A DNA stretch of 64,000 nt from Madurella fahalii (lineage: Eukaryota; Ascomycota; Sordariomycetes; Sordariales), in contig CM056875.1 in the NCBI GenBank assembly GCA_029876055.1, positions 7,465,001-7,529,000 on the forward strand, in the 5' to 3' direction. Shown here piece by piece: positions 10,099 to 21,400 of the stretch. The notes under the pieces are model-generated. The model did not search any database. It had not been told where the DNA came from and saw only the letters and a program-made list of their open reading frames with translations. The first letter of the stretch is position 1. Each line of letters starts with the position of its first letter. The position numbers were made by a program, and so were the translations under genes.

Positions 10099-11898
10099 GG
10101 CGTAGTTGGATGCATCTCGGGAACGAGATGAGGCAGTACGGACGGCGCGTTAACTCTCCTGGGGGCTCCCCGTCGATTGCATGAAATGTCCCGTTCCAGA
10201 TGTCGCGAAATTGTTAAGCCGTTTGGGCGGCAGCGCTGAAGGGTCCGGCCCCGTCCGGTCCAGTCCAGGTTCCCCCTCCTTGCTCCGTCGGCCGGCAGCT
10301 GCGTAAGTGCACGGACGCTGGCAGGGGTGCCATGACCTGCAGCCCAGCCCAAAATCCACTGCGCTGGAGACCTTCTTTTCTCAGGCGCAGAAAACACCTC
10401 ATCGTCCTCCTCCGTCTCCTCCTCCCTCTTCCTCCGCCGCGTCTGCCATGCCCAACCCCCAGCGAAGCTCGCCGGTCTCCTTTGTCGATGCTGTAGCTGT
10501 CATGGCCGTCCATCAGACCACCAGGACATGGGACACTCGACGTGTAACTGCTGAGGTGGCTCGGATTCTGTTGCAGTCACGGTCTCGGCTTTCACTCGGG
10601 GAACTTGTCGCTCAAATTCAGGGTCCACGGCTGGCGCCTTAAGGAACTCGTCCGTTCCCGCTCTCCTCACCTGCGACAAATCGTGCCTTCGCCGGCCGGC
10701 CTATGGGAAAAGCCCACATCGCCGGCTTCACCTCGTGCTCCTTCGTGTCGTATTCAACTCATCCCGCAGTTGAGAGCCCATGCATCCGACAGGGAACCTA
10801 ACAGAAGCACCATCGCCAGTCGTTTGACAGAAATCGGGGCTGGGCGATGCACCGAGGAATGGCTGTCGTCTGCCCCCCCGGGCTCGCTCGAGGCAGCACT
10901 ATAACATAATGCATATTTGGGTTCCATCATGATTAGTTGTCGACGCAAGGCGGTGGGAGGTCTCGAGATGACTGGGCGAGCACATGCAAGCTCAGCGGGT
11001 CATCACAGTTTGAGGCTGTCCGTTATCGCAAATTCGCGGACTCGGAGCCTGAGAGGTGTCGGAACTCTGACCAATTCCGGGCCTGGTTGTCGGGTCTGGG
11101 TCCCCCGCGGGCCGTTACTGGACGGCAACCCGCAGACCCGCATCTGCAGCAGTTGTTTCTGCCAGATGCTGAAGCCCGTTGTCGAAGGGGGCAGCTTCGT
11201 GGAAACCCCACATCAGGAACGGTCTTGGCCGCATTCCCCAGACCTTCGCTGTCAGGTGCCGACGGATCCCCCACTTTGATCCTTGGCTCGGCGGCAACGG
11301 GCGTGCAATGGCACGATGTTTTCCTGTCATTCGACGGGTTTGCGTGTGCGGGACTCGACCCTCTGGTTCTCCAGTCGCAGCCAATGCTGAGCCAGTCGAA
11401 CCGCCACTGCGGGTTGTGATTCGAGGCTTAGCAGTTTCACGCCGGCGAATGGGATCGCACAGCCGTGCTCTGACCGGGGTATCAGGGACCCCCCTCGGCT
11501 GCAGGAAACGGCAAGGCACTCCCGTCGATGACCGTGGTGACTCTCTGTTTGCCTCGGGTTGAACGACAGGGCCGGGACTTAATTGCCATGCAACGGCCGA
11601 CCTCGTGCCGTCAGAGACGTTCCTCTTTTAGACCCGACCTTCCCAGCCTTCTGGGACATCACTGCCTACTGCCCTGTTTTCGACCTTGGTTGTATTGTAA
11701 ACCAACCTACATCATCGATCGGGTGAGGGGATCTCCATCAACTCCCGACAGTCCATTTTCGCCGCCCAGTTCTCGTACTCGCCGGGGGGTTTGGCTTGCG
11801 TCGCTGCCGCCACCCTGCATTTGGATGTGTTTTGCAGCGCTGGAAACTCCCGAGCGATACTTGTGCAAAATTGATGCTGTACCGAACCCAGCTTCGGC
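10099..11898. other. Divergent promoter region, FHIP and lipase
   Basis: 1.8 kb between two head-to-head genes. Short ORFs (for example one starting MPNPQRSSPVSFVDAV near 10449) have no family signature and I leave them unannotated. The GC-rich stretch with CCT/TCC tracts around 10400-10440 is typical of fungal leaders and promoters. Confidence 0.6.
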
Positions 11899-13862
11899 AT
11901 GTGGTGGTTCACCAAGACTAAGAAGGTGAAGAAGGAGTCACCAAAACCTGCTCCCAAAGAGCACAAGCGAGCATCTCCTCAACATCGACTGCTGCTACCG
12001 CCGCCGCCGCCGCCGCCGCCACCGACGAATTCTTACCATGACTCGATATCCTTCCAACCCGCCGGCCTCCTCCCTCCACCGTCGGGATGGAATGGCATAC
12101 CGCAGCCTGCGAGGACATTCACACCCATCGTCGTAAATCAGCACCACTACTATCTCGGAGGGTCAACGCCCTCTCACATTCCCGAGCCATCTCGCACATC
12201 CAGCTCGTCTCTAGGAAAGCTAAAGTTGGGGTCCGCAGTGGACTTGGCCAAGGAGATGTCTCAAGGGACCTGCATCCCGCAGCTGATAGACGATACCCTC
12301 ACGTTATGGCAAGGCTGTGGTGGTGGTCAACTGGTCAATCAGGGAGCTCTCTTGATGGATGAGATATCCAACCGCCTCGACGATGTCCTGACCATGATTG
12401 ACCGAGGTCACTGCAATGGAAAGGAGCGCGACATTCTAGCTTGGCAACCAACACAGTCGCCGTCGTACCCGCCACCGCATCCCTCCCCGTCAGAAGCGCC
12501 AGTGAGGGAGAGGAATATCCCCAAGCCGAGTCGGAAGAGCCATGGCAAGGGCCACCCCAAGGGGCAAACGACTGCAGCGGCAACAGTTGTATCTGGGAGC
12601 GTATTCTCTAGAGTAGAGCTCTACGCAAACTCCAGGCTACCCATGAACTTGCCGCCGCTAAAATTGTATGGCTCGGAATCCTGGCACCTTCCGTTCGATT
12701 TCGGCGTACTAACAATGTGTATCAGATATATTCCCACATACCCACTGCTTTGCCTCGCAGCGCAGTACTCCGAACACGTATACGAACGACCGAAGGGAGC
12801 CGAGCGCGATGCCCACGTCGACGCGGACTGGCGGATGGGTACCAAAGCCATGGTCATCAAGTCAGTGCCGATGGACTACATGAACACAATTGTCTTTGCC
12901 ATTCGCGGGACGGCCACATTCATGGACTGGGCCGTCAACCTCAACATGGAACCCACGTCTCCGGCAGGTTTCTTGGTATGTTCTGCCCTCACGTTTCGTT
13001 CCGGGATGAACGACAGATAAGATACTAACTGGACTAGGACGACACGGGAAACCTTTGCCACGCTGGCTTCCTCTCGGTCGCTCGCAAAATGGTCACCCCT
13101 GTGGCCCGCCGCCTCCGCCAGCTGCTAGAGGAAGACCCCGGGCGCGCCTCTTACTCGCTGCTCATCACTGGGCACAGCGCGGGCGGTGCGGTCGCTTCCC
13201 TCCTCTACAGCCACATGCTGTCCACCTCCAAGTCGGCCGAGAGCGAGCTGAACACTGTGGCAGGCTGCTTCAAGCGGATTCACTGCATTACGTTCGGCAC
13301 ACCGCCCGTGAGCTTGATCCCCCTCGCGAAGCCCGACGATTACGTTCGCCGTCCGCAGCTTAGGAAGAGCTTGTTCCTGAGCTTTGTTAACGAGGGCGAC
13401 CCGGTGCCGAGGGCCGACAAGGCATACGTGAAGAGCTTGCTAGAGTTGTTCGTCGCGCCGGCGCCAAGGCCTGGGTCGGTGAAGGCGGAATCCTCGGACG
13501 GGAGCGGCAAGAAGGGACGGAAAGGGGACAAGGCTCCCAGCAAAACATCGAGCAGGTCATCGACGATCTCAAGCAGCAGCTCCAAAACGAGGAGCTCGGG
13601 CCCGGTATGGAAGGTCCCCCCGAGCACTCTGAGCTGCGCGGGCCGCATCGTGGTGCTGCGGTCGGGTGATCCGAAGGCACGGCTCCGGAGAAGGAAGACA
13701 ACGGTCGAGGAGCGGCTGCATGAGGGCGTCGTGGCGCAGATCGCGACGGATGAGCAGCTACGGGAGGTCGTTTGGGGAGATCCGGTCAGCCATATGATGA
13801 GGCTGTATGCTGGACGGATCGAGACGCTCGCGGTTGGAGCGGTCACTGGGAAGGGGTATTGA
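11899..13862 (+). CDS. Lipase class 3 family alpha/beta-hydrolase
   Basis: Predicted intracellular serine hydrolase of the class 3 lipase family, 613 aa. Exons 11899-12665, 12726-12975 and 13038-13862. Intron 1 has a TACTAAC branch site near its end and its removal joins LPPLKL to YIPTYPLL. The first 250 residues are low complexity, with a nine-proline run encoded by a CCG repeat, and contain no signal peptide. The hydrolase core shows VFAIRGT (oxyanion strand), the nucleophile elbow GHSAGGA with Ser about residue 386, ITFGTPP, and an NEGDPVPRA block carrying the likely catalytic Asp. A basic Ser-rich insertion (residues about 470-520) interrupts the region before the last segment, where the candidate His is in DPVSHMM. 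Substrate is unknown; diacylglycerol or phospholipid lipase activity is typical of relatives. Confidence 0.85.
11994..12022 (+). repeat. CCG trinucleotide repeat in lipase exon 1
   Basis: Near-perfect CCG run coding for the nine-proline stretch of the lipase N-terminal region; a likely site of length polymorphism. Confidence 0.85.
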
Positions 13863-14335
13863 ACTGGTTATGGGATATTACGACTTACGACTTATGACCT
13901 TTCTTTCTGGGGATGATACCATGGCGTTTAGGGTTACGATAGTGTTTGTCGGGCCGTACTAGATGTCGTTATGATCACGTTACGCAGGACCGACCCCCAG
14001 CGCGGGGCAGTCTTTGTTTTCATTGCACAAAAAGCCGACACGATAGGAATTAGCTGGGTTGCAACTGAAATCATTGATGAATCGGGGATACGACCAGTGC
14101 TTACGAGGTAGCCCATCTCCTAGCTGATGATGGATGTTGAGCCACCCACGTGTAAAAGGACAGGACAGGACAACTGCCGGGGTATCGTCCGCCGAGCCCG
14201 AAATCGCTATCCACTGACGGGAACCCCTCCAAAGCTACCCCGCCATGATAACATGCCCAGGTTCGACCTTGCCTCGCCTTTCGTCCAACGGTTAGCTGGA
14301 ACGAAGTCGCGAAATCGTAACCGAATTCCGCAAAG
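13863..14335. other. Intergenic region between lipase and DUF89 genes
   Basis: 3' flank of the lipase and promoter of the DUF89 gene, both on the + strand. No gene or RNA recognised. Confidence 0.6.
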
Positions 14336-16106
14336 ATGGAATTGGATCCCAAGATCCGTACGCATTCCTGCTTCCCATTCGCATCAAAAGCTAACCGCAA
14401 TTGCTGCAGCACAGTACTCGACGGGCGACCCGAAATCGTTCGCCTACCCGACCGCCCGCGAGCGATGGCCCATAATCATTGTGAGTCTTTACTCTTTACT
14501 CTCTTGGCCTGTCCGCTATGCAGCAGCCTACTAAGCCTCTTTCTCTGTAGACGCAAGCGATTGATGATGCCTACCGCTCCGTAGCCGCTTGCGACGACGC
14601 GACCAAGCGGGAAGAGGGCAAGAAGATCGTCGAGGAGCTCGCCCGGCTCAAGTACGAGGTGCAGCACGACCGGCCGTTGACGTTTGTTTCCTGACAGATT
14701 ATTGGATAGCGTACATTTTCTAAAAAGGGTGCGGATACAGGCCAATTCGAGACGATGGCTATGCCGATGTTGCCATGTATAACAAGGAGCTCGAACAACT
14801 CGGGAATCCCACATGGCTCAAGGCGCCCTGGCTCTTCACCGAGTGCTACCTTTTTCGGTGCGTTCCTACCCGTCCTTCCCTTCCACCACTACTAATCTCC
14901 CACGCCTGCCTCCAGCCGTATCAGCACCTCCTTCGCCCTCTCCCAGCACTGGAAAAGCTACGACGTCTTCGCCCGGCAAAAGATCAAGACGTTCCGCTCC
15001 TCCCGGGCTGCCGTCCTGGAGCTCGCCGCGCGCTACAAGGACCTGGTCACGCAGATGCGCTCGGCCCAGCCGCACGACGCGGAAGCCGACAAGCTCCTCT
15101 TCGCCGAGATGTTCGAGGTCTGCCTCTGGGGCAACGCGACCGACCTCTCGCTGCTCACCAGCCTCACGTACGAGGACATCCAGAAGCTCCAGGGCTCCGA
15201 GGCGCGGCGCGCCGCCGAGAAGAACATCCTCGTCAACGACCTCGACAAGGTCTACGACCACCTCGTCGCCGCCCGGAACGACAACGGCGGCAGCGACGCC
15301 CCCAAGAAGCGCGACCGCCGCGTCGACATCGTCCTCGACAACGCCGGCTTCGAGCTCTACGTCGACCTGGTCCTGGCCGGCTACCTGCTCTCGTCGGGCT
15401 TGGCCACGACGGTTGTGCTGCATCCCAAGTCGATCCCCTGGTTCGTGTCGGACGTGCTGCCGGCGGACTTCGCCTCGCTGCTGAACGCGCTGGCGGATCC
15501 CAGGGGGTTCTACGAGACGCCTACCGAGGAGGACAAGCTGCAGGGCATCACGCCGCCGAAGCTGAGCGACGAGGAGGTGGAGGAGCTGGGGTTCTTGTTC
15601 GCCGAGTGGAGCCGGTTCCACGCCGAGGGGATGCTCGTCCTCAGGCCGAACCGGGTGTGGACAAGCCCCGGCAGCTACTGGCGGCTGCCTGTAGAGGCGA
15701 AGGAGGTTGTGGAGGATTTTCGCGGGAGCGAAGTGGTGGTTTTTAAGGGGGATCTAAATTATAGGAAGTTGACGGGGGATGTGAGTTAATTTTTTTTTTT
15801 TTTTTTTTTGTTTTTTGAGTTCTTTCCTATTTCTATCCTCCCTACCTGCTGAAACTGTTTGACTGACGGGAATAGGCGAGCTGGGATCCAACGACACCGT
15901 TTACTGAGGCCATTGGGCCGCTGGGTCCCGGATCTGGGATCAACGTGCTGGCATTGAGGACGTGCAAGGCGGATGTAGTGGTGGGGTTGAAGCCTGGTGA
16001 GGACGAGAAGCTGAGACAGATGGAAGGGGGAGGCGGCGATTCAGGTGCTCGTAAATGGGCTTGGAATGGCAAGTGGGCAGTTGTATCGTTCTCCAAAGGG
16101 CTGTGA
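14336..16106 (+). CDS. DUF89/ARMT1-type damage-control metal phosphatase
   Basis: Metal-dependent phosphatase of the DUF89 family (subfamily III, yeast YMR027W and human ARMT1 group), which hydrolyses reactive sugar phosphates such as fructose-1-phosphate; carboxyl methyltransferase activity has been claimed for ARMT1. 478 aa. Exons: 14336-14357, 14410-14480, 14551-14681, 14741-14857, 14916-15780, 15876-16106. The 22-nt first exon joins to give MELDPKIPQYSTGDPKSFAY, matching the family start. Metal and active-site signatures: DIVLDNAGFELYVDLVLA, VVVFKGDLNYRKL, and RTCKADVVVGL, the last after intron 5, which contains a T20 run. It ends tail to tail with a fructosamine-kinase-like gene; both would act on sugar-derived damage, though the pairing may be chance. 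Confidence 0.92.
15790..15809. repeat. Poly-T tract (T20) in intron 5 of the DUF89 gene
   Basis: Mononucleotide run just after the GTGAGT donor of the last intron; it may extend the polypyrimidine signal and is prone to length error. Confidence 0.9.
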
Positions 16107-16344
16107 GGGTGGCATTTTGAATGTTGAGCCCATGTTCTAGACCGGGAAGAAGACTAGCGGAGGCGTTGTTCATTGTATCCAAAAGGTCTAGATCCTAAAA
16201 CAGAGGAATAACTTCCGCGACAGTATATCCAATCATCATCAAACCACCGTCAAATGATCGGAGTGGTACTCGCCAAACCCTTTCCGTTTCAAAGGAGCCG
16301 TCATGCAACTCTATCGATCTTATACCACTCTAGCTTCTCGGCGC

Positions 16345-17846
16345 TCAAATGAGACCGTCCGCCAAGTGAGGCACAATGCAGGCACCAGTGAGCGAAGGGT
16401 CGATCGAGGGGTCGTACTTGTCGATTCCATCGATAGGCGCATACTTCTCGATCAAGTAGCACATGTTGTTATAGGCACTTGATTGCACGTGTCAATTAGC
16501 ACATCCGATAGAGCAGGGAAATACCTAGCACTGACGTCGTTCTCAGGGAGCTGCCCGGGTGTCCAGCAGAATAGTTGATGGCTCCCTTCAGGCTATACAA
16601 CCGGTTGCGATCATCAAACTCGGCGGCTGGCTCGGCGGCTGGGTAATGCCGTAAGTAGTGTTGCGTGTACACCTTTGATCTGAAGACTGAGCTGAATTCA
16701 CATCTCCTGTTCCCCGGGGGTTTTCAGTTTCTTTCGTGTTTTCAAGTGTGGTTTGCCCTTCATTGATAGCGGGCCGGGTATTGCCGGTTGCGACACAACC
16801 CTGAACTGAGAGCCACTCACCAGTGCCCCAATTCCATCTCGTTGTGGGCAAAGTATGAGCCGACATCGAAAAGTAGGCTGTCTCCGGTCTCCATATTGAT
16901 GCCCATGTTTCCTTCCCAGAGGTCGCCATGGATGATGCATGGCTTGAGCTGCCGTCCGTTGGCTTGTAGAGGTTCCAGGAGGCGCGGAATCACTCTCTGG
17001 GCCATCTGGTCAATGGCACGCTCATATTCTGGCCATGGCCCGTTGCGCTTGATGTCAAGCTTGCACACGCCCAAGAACAAGTTCTTGTAAAAAACAGCCC
17101 AGCTCTCATGCCAGTCAACGACGTGAGCTCTGTCACCGTCACACGTCTGGACATGGAACCCGAACATGCCGGTAGGTGACTTGCTTGTCTTGTGCAAGTT
17201 AGCAAGCCTGCTGGTGAACTCGGCAGGCTCCGGTGGTGTGGTCACATCCATGTAAACGAACTCTGAGAGATAGAAGTAGGTTTCGGGTCCCCGTGTGTTA
17301 TGGTACCTGCCGTACCCGAAAGGTTTCGGGATGAAGTCTGCCATGGTGTCGTAGACAATCTTGGAGGATTCGTACTCGCCTCCAAGCATGATCCTTCCAG
17401 TCTCTCCATAGGCAATCTTCACAAAGTAGTACTCGTCTGATCCATCTGGACCGAGCGCGGTAATCTTTCCGGTAATAGTCCAGGCGCTGGTTCCAAAATG
17501 CTCGACCGAGACAAAAGTGCTTCCTGACGGAAGGGCTATAAGCTCGGGCAGCAATCAGTCAGCAAGAGCATGTCATAGATGGCGGGGTTTTCTGACCATC
17601 GATGACAGCTTGGTCCATCGGGAACACTCCATCGAGACTGGCAAGGATCTGCTTGATTGTCATGGGTTCAGCTGTTTCCTCCAGCTGCGATTTGGCCGAG
17701 TAGGTGCCGGCTTTATCTTCCGAGTCATCGCCTGCGGCATGGGGAGCCTGAGAGTGGTTGGAAAGCCGCTCAGAATGTTGGGATCCCAAGATATCAGAGT
17801 GAGGCAGGAGGGTCCTAGGGACTGCCACAGCCGACCCAGTCTCCAT
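16345..17846 (-). CDS. Fructosamine/ketosamine-3-kinase family protein
   Basis: Protein kinase-like small-molecule kinase (PF03881 type) that in characterised members phosphorylates ketosamines on glycated proteins, triggering deglycation. 422 aa; exons 17846-17597, 17535-16821, 16706-16536 and 16477-16345. Landmarks: YYFVKI (ATP Lys about 123), GGEYES (partner Glu), catalytic IIHGDLWEGN at 284-293, LFDVGSYFAHNEMELGHW (metal-binding Asp), and after intron 2 YLRHYPAAEP...FDDRNRLYSLK, then YNNMCYLIEKYAP. Two donors are weak (GTCAGA, GTCAGT), but phase and family conservation support them. The N-terminal 80 residues are not part of the fold; a shorter start at MTIKQILASL is possible. No signal peptide. 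The C-terminal tail after EKYAP is about 30 residues longer than I expect. Confidence 0.82.
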
Positions 17847-18429
17847 AGTACTGTCTACGATTCGCTTCAATCCTCGATAAGTACTAGTAACTGGGAACGA
17901 AAGGACGGCTCTGTTCTCCTCTTTTGAGCACGCAAGAGAGTCCTCGACTCCTCGCAAGGCTCTTGGCCCCCAGTGCCACCTACCCTGGTCAGGCTAGAAA
18001 GCAGGCGACCGGTAAGCGCGCGTGTCCAAACAAGACGTGATAGGTCCTGCAACCTGCAGCGCCGCACCAATTGACCACAGCGGCAGTGATCCGGGCCCGC
18101 ACTAATACATGCTTGGCTGCGGCTCGGTCCAACCCGAGGGGTTAAGGGTTAAGCCCGGGCAAGGCTGCGGGGAACAATGGAGAATTGGTGATGCCCGCCT
18201 CCCACCGCGTCCGGTGACTGTTGGTGTTCCTGCGTCCATCCTCGTTCTTCCAGCTCAGCGCTGTGTGCAGCCAACCCAGTATTGGTAATTAAACCTTTCC
18301 CCTCACGGGCGCCAACGCCCAACAGCAGGAACCCCATGCAACGTGTCAACGTTCAGATCTGCATGCAGAGCAGCCATGGTTCGTCGCGCCAACACCGTAT
18401 CCCAATATTCTAGATGCTGATCACAATTG
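17847..18429. other. Divergent promoter, kinase-like gene and NLR
   Basis: Shared upstream region of the fructosamine-kinase-like gene (-) and the NLR (+). No further gene seen. Confidence 0.6.
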
Positions 18430-21400
18430 ATGCACGGTTTTCAGTTTAAAAAACCATTCAGTTTCCGGAGGAAGTACACGAATAAACAGGATGGTGTACC
18501 GGAGCAAGCCCACCTCGCGCCGAATTCCAGTCAGGATTCAGCCACGTCCCGGGATCCATCGCCGAGTGGACGATCGGCCACCAGCAATGACGGTTCCATA
18601 GGTCGCCAGACGACAGGCGCTGTGACCGGCCCCTCACTCGCGCGACATGCAACAGCAATCTCGCACCGGGAGACGGAGCCGTCTGGGCAAGACCCCCTGG
18701 GCCTGAAAGTGGTCCATCGGCCTGTCGGAGAACGAAGGGTTGACGTCGTCTTTGTCCACGGCTTGGGAGGAAGCAGCCAAAAGACATGGTCTTATAATCG
18801 AGACCTTGAGTTGTTCTGGCCTTTGAAGTTCCTGCCTCTCGAACCAGACATCAATGAAGCAAGAATCCTTACGTTCGGGTATAACGCCAACTTTCGCGGA
18901 GCCGGGAAAAACAAGATGATGTCGGTCCTCGACTTTGCCAAGGAGCTCTTGTACGAGATGAAGTATTCCCAAGATGACTCTGTGCCTGAATTAGAGGAGC
19001 TGAGAATGGGTCAGGTGAGTGTAACCCAGCGCTGTCAGATCTGGTATGCAATTGGTCCTTACTCGGAGACAGCGTCCCATCATTTTCATCGTCCATTCTA
19101 TGGGAGGGTTGATTGTCAAAGAGGTGAGTTACATTGAGCGAGCAACCGCCAGAGTTACCTCCGAGAGAGTGCGGACCTGAAAGTCTCCTCGGTTGCGACG
19201 GAGTGCTCTCTACGCGTAATTCACAGCTACCTCGAATCTCGATGACTACAATCGCATATTCAGCCTCTTCCCTCAGACACTCAAAGACCGGGAAGGCACT
19301 GAAGTCCAGTACTCTACCTTTAGGCGTCGGAACTGACCTTTGATATCTGATCCTCTAGGCCTATATGCAAGGGCAGCACGATCCCGCGTACCAATCAATC
19401 ATCAAGGCAGTTTCGTCCATCATTTTCCTCTCAACGCCACACCGCGGTACCAACCTGGCCGAGACGCTTAATCGTATCTTGCAGGTTTCGTTCGGCGCTA
19501 GTCCAAGGCAGTTTATCTCTGAGCTCGCAGCCGGCTCCCATTCTCTTCAGAAGCTCAACGAGCAATTCAGACATGTTGCCCCAAAACTGGAGATCGTCTC
19601 GTTCTACGAGACCCGCCCGACAACCGTCGTCGGAAAGACTCAGATCGTAAGCTATCGCTTTTTTTTTTTTTCTCCCGTTTTCGCCGTAAAGATTCCATCT
19701 AATACTAGGCGCTCGCTAGATGGTCCTGGAAAAGGATTCATCTGTTCTTGGTTATCCGGGCGAGATCTCGAAACCCCTGGATGCCGACCACCACAACGTG
19801 TGCAAATACGCCAGTCCAGTTGATCCCCGCTATATCACGGTGCGAAATGTGTTGAAGAGTTTGATTGGGAAAGTCAATCCCGACGGTCTGTTATCATTTC
19901 CCTCCCATCCCTCTTACCAACGAATCTGACCATCGTCTCTCAGGATCAGGAGCTGTCCCAGAGAACTCCTCAGTAGTTGATTTCGCTGAATACTTTGCAC
20001 TTTCCGAATCCCCCGACGCAGATTACAACTTCTTCCACGACCGCTGGACGCCTGGGACATGCACCTGGATCCTCAAGCACGAGACGTTTGAGGAGTGGCT
20101 GAACGACGTTCGGTCGAAGCCGAGAGTCCTATGGGTTCACGGCAATGCCGGCGGCGGAAAGTCGATCCTGTCGTCATTTCTCATCGACCACCTTGTCCAG
20201 TTGGGGCTGCCTTGCCATTACTTCTTCATCAGATTCATGTCCCAGGAAAAGCGTGGGATAAGCATGATGTTGCGATCATTGGCATGTCAACTGGCCAAGT
20301 CGACACCGGCCTACGCAGATAAAATCCGGCAACTAGAGGCTGCTGCAACAGATGTCAAGACTGCCGATTATCGCAACATATGGCAATGGTTATTTAAGCA
20401 GGCTCTGTTCAAACTAGACGATCTTTCCCGGCCTCTATATCTGGTCATCGACGGCGTCGACGAGGCAGACCGGCCTGCATCTGTGATCAAACTCTTGGCA
20501 GATTTGCACCTCGCATCGCTACCCATCCGCGTTCTGGTTGTCAGTAGAAGCACGCACGAGATCTCATCGGCTTTTCAGAAACTTGCAAAGCAAGTCCACA
20601 TGGAGACCATCCGCATTGAAGGCAATCCAACTGACCTCCGGGCTTATGTCGACCACGAATTGGATATCGGCGGCGATTCCGAATACCAGGAGCAGGTCAC
20701 AAATCAGCTCCTCAACCGAGCAAAGGGGAATTTCCTCTGGGTCCATCTGGCAGTTCAGAAAATCAACTCTTGCCACACGCGGCTGGATGTTGAGAATGCC
20801 CTGATGGAGTTGCCATCGGGGATGGAGGCCTTGTACGACAGGATGGCGCTATCCGTCGAGGCTGCATCGGATGCAAATCGGAAGCTCGGCCAAACGATTC
20901 TGGGTTGGGCCACATGCGCCCGGCGGTTGCTGAGTGTCGAGGAACTTAGTGACGCCCTGGGGAACGATGGCATGTTAGATATCCACAAGACTATCGCCGA
21001 CGTCTGTGGCGGATTCATTACAGTGGACCACGAGGGCAAGGCGGCCATGATCCACGAAACAGCTCGGGAATATCTCACACGCGGAGCCGAAAAGCACCGG
21101 CCATTAGCTATCAATGTCAAGTCAACCAACGACATGCTTCTCAAGCGCTGTATAGCTCGGCTGACAGATCCAACATTGCGAGGCCAGATCAGCCGCGGCC
21201 GACCGCCGGCTCTTGTCAACTACGCCACGACAGCATGGCCTCACCATCTGGCTCTCTCTTCGGTCCTTACGAGCTCAGAACTCTTGGATACCGTGGTAGG
21301 CTTTCTTAAAAGCGCCCACATTCTCACGTGGATCTATGTCGCTGCCCAGTCGAAGGAACTCAGGGCCTTGGTTGTTACTTCCCGGCACTTGGCCGACATC

